Made by a program: the position numbers and the translations under genes. A stretch of 33,560 nucleotides of DNA from Conidiobolus incongruus B7586. Taxonomy: Eukaryota > Entomophthoromycota > Entomophthoromycetes > Entomophthorales > Conidiobolaceae. Positions 11,291 through 21,612 of this stretch are shown here, piece by piece. The DNA is taken from positions 1-33,560 of the forward strand of contig JNEM01015795.1 in the NCBI GenBank assembly GCA_000697335.1. The letters are read 5' to 3'. The notes beneath the pieces are model-generated. The model ran no database searches and had not been told where the DNA came from. It was given only the letters and a program-made list of their open reading frames with translations. Within the stretch, counting starts at the first letter, position 1; each line of letters begins with the position of its first letter.

Positions 11291-12052
11291 ATGACTTTAA
11301 CATTAAGAATATTAAGTCGTACCAATACTTCAGTTCTTTTAAGACATTCTGCTATTAAATTGGGAAAGAATGCCTTTATTCTTTCATTTAACAAACTTGG
11401 CTCTAAGATTTCTTTCTATTCCACTAAACCCACAGATCAAACTCACCTTAAAACAATATACGAAGGACCTTTAACTAAAACTGCCAAGTATTTGAAAGTA
11501 TTTTCAATTTCTTCTTTAGTCCTCACTTGCTCAGTTGCTCCTCTTATCTTCTTTATTGATGCTGGGTTATCAACCGCAGTACGTACTATTTTATTCGGTG
11601 CCGGTAATTTATATTCCCATTTTCATGAATTATTAACAAGTTACTTATTCATTGTACGTTCTTTAGCTCTCGGAACTAGTGGTATCTCTACTGCTCTCAT
11701 TCATTGGTGTATCTTCCCTTATGTAACTAAAATCCAAGTCGATCCCACTACCCTCGAATCCAAAGAAAAAACTGATCAGCCTATTCCTACTCAACGTCAA
11801 GAAGTTGGTCCTAATACTAGATTTACATTCGAAACACTCTCCCTTTTTGGTGGAATCAAATCCCACCAAATCCTTACTAGCCAATTAGAGACTTCAAGCA
11901 GGCTTTTCACTACTCATAGAATGAAGAATGACATTAAAAAGGCATTTTATATTCATCCTAATATGATCCAAGAAATTCCTGAGCTTAATCAACTTGATTT
12001 ACATTCCACAGGAAAGTTTGAAGCTCTTAAAGCTGCTAATACTCTCGAATGA
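11291..12052 (+). CDS. TMEM70-family mitochondrial inner-membrane protein
   Basis: A single-exon 253-aa protein. The N-terminus (about residues 1-45) is rich in Arg/Lys/Ser with almost no acidic residues and ends SKISFYSTKP, a typical mitochondrial presequence. Then comes IYEGPLTKTAKYLKVFSISS, the hallmark opening of the TMEM70/TMEM186/TMEM223 group. A hydrophobic segment follows at about 71-89 and a second at about 115-143. A polar tail ends with FYIHPNMIQEIPEL, resembling the conserved C-terminal segment of TMEM70. In animals TMEM70 helps assemble ATP synthase and complex I; the fungal homologues are poorly studied, so the exact role here is inferred. It is transcribed away from RPS22 and converges on the DNMT1-like gene. 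Confidence 0.65.
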   Translation: MTLTLRILSRTNTSVLLRHSAIKLGKNAFILSFNKLGSKISFYSTKPTDQTHLKTIYEGPLTKTAKYLKVFSISSLVLTCSVAPLIFFIDAGLSTAVRTILFGAGNLYSHFHELLTSYLFIVRSLALGTSGISTALIHWCIFPYVTKIQVDPTTLESKEKTDQPIPTQRQEVGPNTRFTFETLSLFGGIKSHQILTSQLETSSRLFTTHRMKNDIKKAFYIHPNMIQEIPELNQLDLHSTGKFEALKAANTLE

Positions 12053-12774
12053 ATTAATTAATATTTATAAATTCAAACTATTTGGATCCTTAATGTATCT
12101 AATATTTCGAATTTTTCTCTGATTTCAATAAATATATTCAAATTTTTCAATTTTATAAACTGATTATTATTATTATTATTATTCGTAATTATCAAAAATA
12201 ATCAACAATCTTTGTCATATATTATTTTTAGAAATCAAAACAAAATATATTATGAATATATCAAATTGAATATATTAATATTATATATTTGAGTATAATT
12301 TTAAATGAATTATATACCAGCTTAACATTTAATTAATTTTTATAATATTATCAGTATATTTCATTTAATTCATTAATTTTTCACTGTTAAATTAATATTT
12401 TTCCAAAAATCTATTATTTTAATATGATGTTGGCAGAATTAAAAATAATTTCAACAATTAATATTATAATTAAATAAAATTAATAACACTAGTGTTTATT
12501 TTTTATTTTCACATTAAAATTGTTATTTAATATATATTTACCATTTTTTAATTATTAAAAGTAAAAAATAATACTAACTATTAAATTAATTTGACTATTA
12601 TTTAGGATTTTTTTATTAAATTTAGCAAATTGCTATATTCCTGCTAAATACCCTATAAATTCTAATATGATTATGTAAACATTGAAATTATGCAATATTT
12701 TGAATGTTTTTAAAATTAGTAAGTGAAAGATGGAAATGTTTCAACATATTTAATATGTTTGTAGTTTCGAAATT
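12053..12774. other. convergent intergenic spacer
   Basis: A 3'-3' spacer between the TMEM70-like and DNMT1-like genes, about 85% A+T, with an (ATT)n tract at about 12163-12183. No gene or RNA signal was seen. Both flanking genes must terminate here. Confidence 0.6.
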
Positions 12775-15700
12775 TCACTGATTCACTACTTTCTTCAATT
12801 CGAGAGCAATTGCATAAGCGACTGGTCTAGGGACCGCATTTCCAACTTGCTTGTACTTACTCTGGGTTGATCCAGAAAAAACATCTCTATCATCAAATCC
12901 TAAATAATGTTAAATAAGTGTTGGAATTATTGTTTAGTATTACCTTGAATTCTTGCACATTCCCTAACACTTAAAACTCTATTTTCTTCATAATGAATAG
13001 TATCGAATGACTAGTAACATTAGTTATATTGTGTTAACATTTATCATACTTACAATTGATTGTGGAGAAATGCTTCCAGTAATAGTAGTAAGGGGTTTAT
13101 TTTTGTCAACTCTTTTATAATAATGTTTAAATTGTTCTTTGGATTTTGCTTGTTCATCATTCTAATATGTGTTATTTTAGTTCAATAATTAATATTTTTA
13201 ACTTACTTCTTTTGAAGTGACAATATTGATCCACTTCGTTCCAGTTAAAATAGGATCATAAGGTAGGATATTAATATTCTGCTGGGTGATATCAGTAAAA
13301 TTAGGAACTATATGATCTGACCAATCATCATGACGTATGTTTCCATTTCCAATATATGGAAGATCCGAAATTACATCACCAAGTACCAAAGGCAGGATAG
13401 CACATAGTTTATTTTTTGAGCCAGTCTTAATATCCGCTATATTTTCAACCAAATTTTGATATTCCTCATATGAGTAACTACTTTTCTGAGGGAATTCTGG
13501 TAATTTGTATCCTAACCTGGCGCCCCAAATAAATAATCGTTCTCTAGTTTGAGCTAAACAATGATTATCACAAGAAATAATATCAGCTCTTATTTGATAG
13601 CCTATAGAAACAAGAAATAATACAATGGCATCAAATTTTAATTTAGTTGTTCTCTGTTTATATGTAAATGATCTAAAATTTTATTAGCGTTGATAAAATA
13701 ATAATTAAAACACTTACGGAACATGCTCAATTAGAAAATATTTTGGTTGAATGTAATCAATGTAAGAAATTAAATTTGCCATTAGAGAATTATCTTCAAT
13801 TGAAGTATTGGATCTGTATTTATTCAATAAAGTAAACCCTTGACAAGGAGCACCTGCAATAATGATATCAACTTCATTCTATTTAAATTGTAAAATATGA
13901 CAGAAAGAAAACATATCAAATACTTACCTTATCAAATGGTTTATTGTGTTGAATAAGATTCTTTAAAATATCAGAAGCATCTCCATTAAAATACTGAGCA
14001 TTTGGGTCTGCTGAGCTTTGTTTATTTGAAGCAATACAGTCTTCATTAATATCGATAGACCTATAGTAATTAGTTTTGGCTAAAGAATAGTTATTGTATA
14101 TGTACCATCTACATTGTACACATCCTGAGTCAGCCATTCCCCGAGAAAATGAGCCACAGCCAGAAAAAAGATCCAACATATTTAATTTTGGAAAAGATTG
14201 TTCTATGCTCTCTTGATGATACATTGAATCTAGGAGGTCCATTATTTCTCCATCAGAGTTCATCATTCGAGTTACAAAGAACTAATTATTAGTAAATTTA
14301 TTGCATTAAAATTATATTACTTGGTTTCCAGCGCCAAAGTGATTAATTTTAATTTCTGTTCCTGGTTTGAGGTACTTCACATTACAACATCTTACAATTT
14401 TTGTTACATGGAATTTCTCAATTATATCAGTATGTATTAATTCATTTATTTTTAAATCTGGTATAATGCTATTTCCATATTTATCATATCGATTTTTAAA
14501 AATTCTAAATTTATAATATCCTTCATCTAAAGCTTTGATTAATTGACCAATTCTCAATATAACCAATTTACTCTCTTTAATATAGTTTTTATCTAATATT
14601 TGATAAAATTGTCCACACTTTATATCGATTTTATTTTCTTTTTTCGCTTTACATTCACATATTAATTTTCCAGTTTGATCAGTTGAGCTGATCAAGTTAA
14701 ATTTTTCAAAATATGAAAATCTTTTTGAAAATTTAAAAATAAAAAAATAATCATAGTCTTCCTAATTAAATACAAATCAATAATAAAGGGTAATGTAATT
14801 TACCTCTAGAACTATGACCCAATTCCACTTTTACTTTGCGAGTAATGTCTTCTAACTCCACATCTTTTCCTTCACAATTACATTTTTCAGTAAGAAACAA
14901 CTAAATTTGGGTTAAATTTATTCTAATTAACAATAGGATTATTACCTCATTTTCATCATACTGAATATCATCAAAATCCCAATATTTCATAAAAAATATA
15001 ACTTTAAATGTAATCTTGTTATAGTTATCCTTATTTATTTTAGTTATTATAGCTATAGGTGTTTGCCCATATGCATGTTTTTCTTCCGGATCAAATAACT
15101 CGACAAAATCCCCTGCTTGAAAAGTTCCCTTTGAAGTTGCATATTTTTCTTGGTAATAGCATAGTTTCAAACTTTCATCTATTTGATAATATTCTTTATA
15201 AGAATTTGGGACATTTTCTATTATTTTATTTCAAATAGTATATATAATTAAAGAATTGTCTAATATTACCATTTTTTATATATTCAATATTCAATTCAAA
15301 GTATGGTTGAAAACTTTTATAAACATTTTTGGTAACCACAATTTTCTAATATATAATTAAAAATGTGATGTTTTATTAAAAAATTTTTTATATACCTTGG
15401 ATGCTTTAAAACTCATAGAGTTGACTAAAAAATATCAAGATTTTGTTTTTGTTTACATTCATTTTTGATTACTATGAAATATATCCAATTTGGACATATT
15501 GGGATATATGTTGTCTATCTTTGAAATTCAATTAATATTGTATAAAATTTAATTAAATTCATAAACCTCTTTCTTTATCCAAAATGAATTTTTGCATATT
15601 TGTCTTGTAAAGTCCTCTAAACACAAGGTTAATTGTTTTATAAAGTTATATATATATATATTTACTTGAATATAAAGTGTGCCTTTTCCATTGATCAAAC

Positions 15701-16551
15701 CAATCTTGACAAATCAACATTAGCTCATTTTATCTGATATCAAATTTACTTGAATTATTATATTTTTGCTGAACCCATTCAAAAAAATCATCTAAATTCA
15801 TTGTCAGTTAATAGTTTATATGTTCCAACTGAAATTACATTTGAATGATTCAATATTTGATTGCGGAAATTCCTGTAAAAAGAAACTAATGCAATTAATT
15901 ATTATATAATAATTGAAATTTACATTGCTAATTTTATGAACTGAGATTTCCATCTGAAAAGAGAATCAAATCTGGTATATTTTTCGTGAGGTTTTTGTAA
16001 TTTAAGCTTCATATTTGAAGATATAGTGCATTCAATATGCATTTGATTTCCTTCTATATGGCATCTGATAGCATCTATTTTAACCTAGTTATTTCAATTA
16101 TGAAGTACACTTAATTTTTAAATTAAAAATATTTACTTTTTCAATTGTTTTATATTTATTGAATAAATTGATGGTACCAGTTATTGCCAAATGTTCATCT
16201 TCATGAGTATAAGGAAAAATGATGTTACTATCAACATAAATTATATAATTATTAATCATTAAGTTTTTGTAATTTTCAAAATATAAGCCAATTATCTAAA
16301 TATAATAACTAAGAAATATTTTTATTATGAATATCTTGAATTACATCTAAATCATTTTCATAAACATTTTCCTTTTGAATTATTTCATTTTTAATTTTTT
16401 CACAAATCAGATCGATATTCTGAATAATATTAATATGAATGATGTATGGTATATTGATGGGTTTACTCTGTTGATATTGATTCGCTTTAACTAAATATTG
16501 TATTATTTGATAATTTGTTTTCAAATACATAATGTATCTTACTTTTGACAT
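12775..16551 (-). CDS. DNMT1-like cytosine-5 DNA methyltransferase (RFTS-BAH-BAH-MTase)
   Basis: I resolve 20 exons: 16551-16345, 16295-16137, 16084-15924, 15885-15839, 15791-15750, 15704-15666, 15616-15567, 15518-15473, 15424-15396, 15345-15270, 15217-14946, 14900-14804, 14757-14321, 14281-14106, 14060-13928, 13878-13718, 13672-13207, 13161-13054, 13010-12944, 12899-12775. They sum to 2898 nt in one frame (965 aa). Domains: RFTS about 60-205 (KLQKPHEKY, KLAIFFLQEF), BAH1 about 300-400, BAH2 about 415-565, catalytic domain about 585-965. MTase motifs: LDLFSGCGSF (I), APCQGF with catalytic Cys669 (IV), EHV at 708-710 where ENV is usual (VI), AQTRER (VIII), QVGNAVPRP (X). No CXXC zinc finger is seen. 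The family copies CpG methylation after replication. Introns are 38-52 nt. The intron ending at 14758 needs a GGAAG acceptor, and the donor at 15566 is weak (GTTTAT), so those junctions are less sure. The intron at 14105-14061 is 45 nt without a stop; removing it joins the domain as CRWSIDINED. No lesion remains, so the gene looks intact. Confidence 0.9.
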
Positions 16552-16599
16552 TTGATCTTTTTTCTATTAAATTTAGAGTGATATTATGGATTAGTCCAA

Positions 16600-16607
16600 T
16601 ATTTATA
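16600..16607 (-). promoter_or_regulatory. TATA box of the DNMT1-like gene
   Basis: TATAAATA on the minus strand, about 50 bp before the ATG at 16551. It supports that ATG as the true 5' end of the gene rather than the internal ATG at 15416 (MSFKASK), which is also in frame. Confidence 0.4.
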
Positions 16608-17364
16608 CTTGTTTTGCATTTAACAAATGTAGTTTGGAAATTATTAATTCATTAAATAGAGTCATCAATTAAATACGAAGGAACTTAATGTGTTATCTGA
16701 TTCAATTCTTGTCAATATCAAAAATATTTTTGAAATTCTTATTAACTTTGTTATTTAGCATACATATTGCTATTGAAGTAATCATTTCTTTGATTTTAAT
16801 AAATTAGGTGATAACCAAATCAATTTTTGAGAGGAAAAAAATTAAAAAAAAACTAGCGTTTGGTTTGAAATATGAATTTATCGAATAAATATTAAGTATA
16901 AAAATTATGATTTTATCACTTAGTCAAATTTCTTTTGTCTTTAGATTTTTTTTAGATTTTATGAAATTTTCAAATAGAAAATTATGAATTCTTATAAATG
17001 AAAAATACTTTTTAACATGGTTCAAATTTTGAATTTGAATAAAATTGATATTTAATTATTTATCATCACTTTCAAAAAATATTGGCAAATTTCAGCATAA
17101 AGTGGATTTGCAGCAACAATACAAAAATAAAGTTCAAAATGGTAAATTTAAAGTCATATAAGCTTATAATGAAAAGTTTGATGCATATTAATTTTTAACA
17201 AATTATAGAGATTAGATAGATCAATATGATATTTTTAGGTTTATATAATTAAGAAGATTGGAGTTATAGGTTGAAATTATTTAATATTCTAGTATTACCT
17301 TGAATTTTGAAATATTGGGAAATTTTTTAATTTTTGATTTTTCAAACATATCATTAGCTTTAAA

Positions 17365-17368
17365 CAAA

Positions 17369-17399
<31 letters not shown>

Positions 17400-17413
17400 A
17401 TATATATATATAT
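17365..17413. repeat. (AAAT)n plus (TA)n compound microsatellite
   Basis: Nine or so AAAT units run straight into an alternating TA tract. It marks the left edge of the GC-poorest part of the window. Confidence 0.9.
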
Positions 17414-17414
17414 A

Positions 17415-18560
17415 ATAACTTCTTTGATTAAAAAATTAACTTTTTAAAATTAATTGTTTAATTAATTATAATTAAACTAAATAATGATTCTTAAAGGTTT
17501 TTATATTAATATTAATAAAACTTAACTATAAACCCTCTAAAATTATTTAAAGTTTATAAATAACTTTTGGTAATAAAATATTATTTAAATTAACAATTTA
17601 TTACTAAGTAAATTACTTTAAAGTTAAAAAAAACTATCTAAAACTTATTAAAATTTATTCCAATTATTATTTTATTAACTGTTAATAGAGTTAAAAAATA
17701 TATTAAAAATTTCTCTTTTATTTTATTTAAAGATATATTTAAATATTTTAATATTACTTCTATAAGTGTTATATATATATTAAAGTTTAAACATAAACTA
17801 ATAAATAACAATATAAAATAAGTATTTTATAATTTAATTAAAGTTTAAAAAAACATAATAGTTGTTATTAAATAAATCTTATTAAAATACTATTAGAAAC
17901 TTAAACTTTTATAATAAATAATTAAAATTAATGAATTTTGAATCTTTTTATATAGTACTTTATTAAAATATAGATTAAAATATTAGACTAACTTAACTTT
18001 TTTTATAAATTTTTCAAATAAATATTTTGTTAATAAGTAATTATTAATTATAATAATAAATTATAATAGTATATACTATTTTTATTTAACTATGAAAGGA
18101 AAATCAATTAATAACTAATTTTATATTGACTTTTTAAATGAAATGATTTTTAATTGGTATTTTTAATATATTTAAAAAAACTTATTATTGTACATAATAA
18201 TTATATAATATATAAATTTAAAGTTATAAAATATGTTCTAATTAAAATAAATAAAAAAAACTATTATATCTAATATATTATTTAGATTATAACTTATATA
18301 ATAATAATTGCTTTCAGTAATTGAAAAAGTAGTTTATAAAAAAATCCCTATATAAAAATTTAATTAGTTTATGAAACATCAAATTTTAGTTTTTAATAAA
18401 TATTATTTTTTACACATTAAAAGTTTGTTAAAAGTATAGCAAAAAGTTATTAATAAAAGAAACTATTAAATTTATATTATATTGTTAATATTATAATCTA
18501 TATATCAAAATGTTTATTTATTTTTATTGTAAAAAATTCTCATTATTTAAAGTATAGAAT
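17415..18560. other. extreme low-GC tract, possible decayed repeat
   Basis: Sampled 60-base rows here contain only about 4-7 G+C (roughly 7-12%), below the other spacers. Short words recur: TTAAAGTT near 17545, 17610, 17780, 17840 and 18205, and runs of A followed by ACTAT or ACATAA near 17625, 17846 and 18250. CpG is almost absent. Such a block could be an old transposable element eroded by C-to-T change, or simple sequence drift. No open frame or terminal repeat identifies a family. Confidence 0.3.
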
Positions 18561-19642
18561 AATAATTAACTTAGAGAACTTGTTGAGGCTATTTAATGAG
18601 TGCTTTTGGATAAATAAGATAAATTAAGCACTAATCTAATTGAATAAATATGAACAATCATATTGATGAAAATAAGCAAATTTTTAAGGAAAAGATTGTG
18701 TAAAAGGTTTAAATGCATATAAGATATTTGTCTGTACTAAAAAATTATGATATATTGTAGCCTATTATTTCATTATTTTAATTATACATTGTAATCAAAT
18801 TGTCTCAAATGTAAATTGATTTCTTTGGCATTTTAGCAATTAACTATAGACCATATTAAATTATTATAAATTATTCAATAAATATATATGATTCGTTTAA
18901 ATGAAAATAATTATAAATATAATTAATATATTAAATACAGTTGATAATAATGCTTTGAATAATATTTTAATTTTATTAATAGAAAATGATTAAAATTCAA
19001 ATTATCAAATACAATTTTATCAATTTAATATTAATATAAAGAATGTATATATGGTAAAATTAAAACTAATATCAATTTATAATATTCATTGTAAGTGATC
19101 ATCAATAGTTTATAATCAGCGAAAAATATTTGATATCATATATTAAGGATTATTATAAAGCACATAATCATTTCAGGAAATAATTAAATATATAATATAA
19201 ATTTAGCAATAGTTATTTTCATATTATTTATTAAGTAGTTACTACTATAGCTATCAAATAAAATTCAATAACAATTGAATAACTTAGAGTTCTGTTAAAT
19301 TTGTAAATTAGCAAAGTACACTGATATAAAACAATAACAAAATTACCAGCAAATATACTTGATAGACCCATAGTTTAGATATTTATTACTAGTTATTTCA
19401 TAAATAAAATCTCATCTACAAAAAACAAATTTCCAACTATTCAAATTAATAAAATGATTGAGATATCCCATAAATTAAAAGGAATTAATCGATGTATAAA
19501 ACAATGTTCACTATAAACAATATTAATATATACCTTAATAATTAAATATATTAATAGATTAATATCATAATTTTATATTAAATAATCAATTCATGTTATT
19601 TTGTTTTGAGAACGTATATATTATAAATTTAAGTATATAACA

Positions 19643-20686
19643 ATGTTACAATCTATACGACTCTTATTAACTCTAAAATCCAATTATATTTGAACTGGAG
19701 CAAGTTTTAACAAAATTAATACATTTTGTCAATTCCAAACTAAAATAATCCCATATCATTATAAAAACATTCAACCTCAAAATTAGGAATTTCGCTCAAA
19801 AATCTGAAACAATGGTTTAATATAATTATTATTCTTTACAGAAAATAAACCATTGTGGAAAAGCTTCACCAACTGACTGGGAATGGCATCATGCAATTAT
19901 TTTATCTACTTTACTATTAAGAGGGCTGATAACATTTCCACTTGCGGCATACAATCTAAAACAGGTGAAAAAGCGTAGAGAAATGAATCATGTATTATTA
20001 GCTTGGAATTCTTCATACAGTAAGAGTCCATTTATTGAATTTAACAAATGTTCAAACGAAGAAAAGAGCTTATTTTCTAATTTGGAGCAAACTAAATCAA
20101 TGATAATATTTCATTACGAACACACTAGAATAATAATTAATTTATTAATATTTTGACTAAAAAGACAACTAAAAATCTTCAAACTTATTACTATATGAAT
20201 CCTTATATTTCTTGGATGGTGTCTTGGACTCAAATTCCCATATTCGTCATTAACTCGGCCACTATTCGTCTGATGTGTGGGTTGCCAGTATACAATATAG
20301 ATTTTCCTCAACTTTTCGAAAGTGATTTAGGTAATGGAGGTACTTTATGGTTTACAAATCTACTTCAACCGAATCCCACAATAATACTACCACTATGCAT
20401 CGGTGCCTGTCATATTGCAAATTCAACATTATCTTTGGAAGCCACGAACACTCAAATTTCGAAAGGACCTAAGACTGATTATAAACAAGAACCACCTCCA
20501 AACCTGAGTAAAGTTCAAAAAATTGTGAAAAATGTATTTATCACAGCTGGTGGTGTTATGTCTGTAGCATTTATTCCCATTGCAGCAACATCACCGAATG
20601 GTCTTTCACTCTATTTGCTCACTTCAGCTCTTCTTAGTTTAATTCAAAGAATTTTATTTAGGACAAAATTAGCAAAGAAATATTGA
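19643..20686 (+). pseudogene. COX18: COX18/Oxa1-type inner-membrane insertase, apparently disrupted
   Basis: Two blocks clearly encode a Cox18-like protein. Block A (19842 to about 20120) gives ASPTDWEWHHAIILSTLLLR and ITFPLAAYNLKQVKKRREM, the first membrane helix and basic loop. Block B (from about 20153 to a TGA at 20684-20686) gives MNPYISWMVSWTQIPIFVIN, GGTLWFTNLLQPNPTIILPL and SLYLLTSALLSLIQRILF, the remaining helices. Cox18 exports the C-terminal domain of Cox2 across the mitochondrial inner membrane. The blocks are in different frames, and no GT-AG pair between them explains the shift. Block A has no in-frame ATG. A presequence-like MLQSIRLLLTLKSNYI starts at 19643 but meets TGA, and another open piece (KTFNLKIRNFAQKSETM) ends at 19813, followed by a GT...AG gap of only 27 nt. 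Either the gene is decayed, or indels or an unseen splice form confuse it. Conservation of block B suggests any decay is recent. Family 0.85; pseudogene status 0.55. Confidence 0.6.
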
Positions 20687-21612
20687 ATTGTTATTGTTGA
20701 TTAAAGAAATTATATATACATATTTTTTCAACTAATTTTATAAGAATATTAATTTATTATTTTTGTGTAATATTATTAATTAATAATATTTGACATTTTG
20801 TTCTTGATTTGGGAAATACCACTAATTTAGTGAAAGATATGATATAATGTTATTGATAACTTTGAATACATTGCTCATTATTATAATTATAATCATTGTT
20901 TTTGATGTGAATTAATCAAAATATTATAAAAATAATGATATAAGGTTTTTATATAAATGATTGGAGATGATCCTGTCAATCACTGAAGAAACTGCGATTA
21001 CCACACTGAATAGAGAAGTCACATTGTAAAACACCCATTTCCTGAACTGGGTGATTGTATTCTTTTCTGTCACTGAGTCATTCCTATCCATAAAAATCAA
21101 CAATGAAACCTAATATAAAATTATCACGAACGAACTAATAAACAAATATCTTTTATCTTCATTTCAAAAGTATCCAGTCTAAGTTTTTCTCCTAACCTTT
21201 ACAAAAGTATTGAGTCGTAACGAGCGTGAGATATTTACTTTACTCAAAGATCCGATTTATAGTAAGTCATTTTCACCTTATTTGGTGAACCCATTAATTT
21301 CCCTTAATGCAGTGGTAATCTATTGTTTTCCACTGACCATTCCCCGTTTAAGCTCCATAAGTTTATTTCCTCGCACAATTACGTTTGTCATAAACTATAA
21401 ATTTGTGGTAACCATTAAAAATTAATATGAAAAAAAGTCCAAAATTAGCTTTATTATTGAATTTGTGTTCAAAAACCAATCTCATAATTTAATAAATCCA
21501 ATAGAAATTATTCCATTTTGTTAAATTTCAATTCTAATTAACATTTAATCATAAATCATTATATCAACTCTTTCATACTTCTTTCATTGAATCAAAATAA
21601 TAATAGCTCAAA
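20687..21612 (+). promoter_or_regulatory. spacer and promoter region of the AP-2 alpha gene
   Basis: The left half is AT-rich 3' flank of the COX18-like locus. From about 20955 to 21420 GC rises without a convincing gene; a 71-codon frame at 21210-21425 lacks an ATG start and resembles no family I know. Two adjoining inverted repeats occur: TGATTG/CAATCA (20958-20963 and 20977-20982) and CACCCA/TGGGTG (21032-21037 and 21048-21053). CAATCAC (20977-20983) can also pair with GTGATTG (21051-21057). I read this as promoter-type DNA for the gene starting at 21613, with an RNA gene as a less likely alternative. Confidence 0.35.

Larger units (their letters stand above)
16608..19642. other. AT-rich gene desert
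   Basis: About 3 kb without a supported gene on either strand. It includes an (AAAT)n/(TA)n microsatellite at about 17365-17413 and an extremely GC-poor tract (about 17415-18560) described separately. The remainder is ordinary AT-rich spacer with no recognisable exon or RNA. Confidence 0.55.

Noticed and set aside
15414-15416. ATG at 15416 (MSFKASK) as the start of a shorter DNMT1-like gene
   Set aside because: Nine further exons upstream splice in frame and encode an RFTS-like domain, with a TATA box before the ATG at 16551.
15806-15872. Reading exon 4 of the DNMT1-like gene from the TTTTTACAG acceptor (giving MNFRNQILNH)
   Set aside because: That frame soon ends. The earlier acceptor GCATTAG gives KLAIFFLQEFPQSNIESFKY, which continues in frame and resembles the end of RFTS domains.
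21210-21425. Plus-strand frame of 71 codons before AP-2 alpha
   Set aside because: It begins at TTG, has no ATG and no recognisable domain, and lies in probable promoter DNA.
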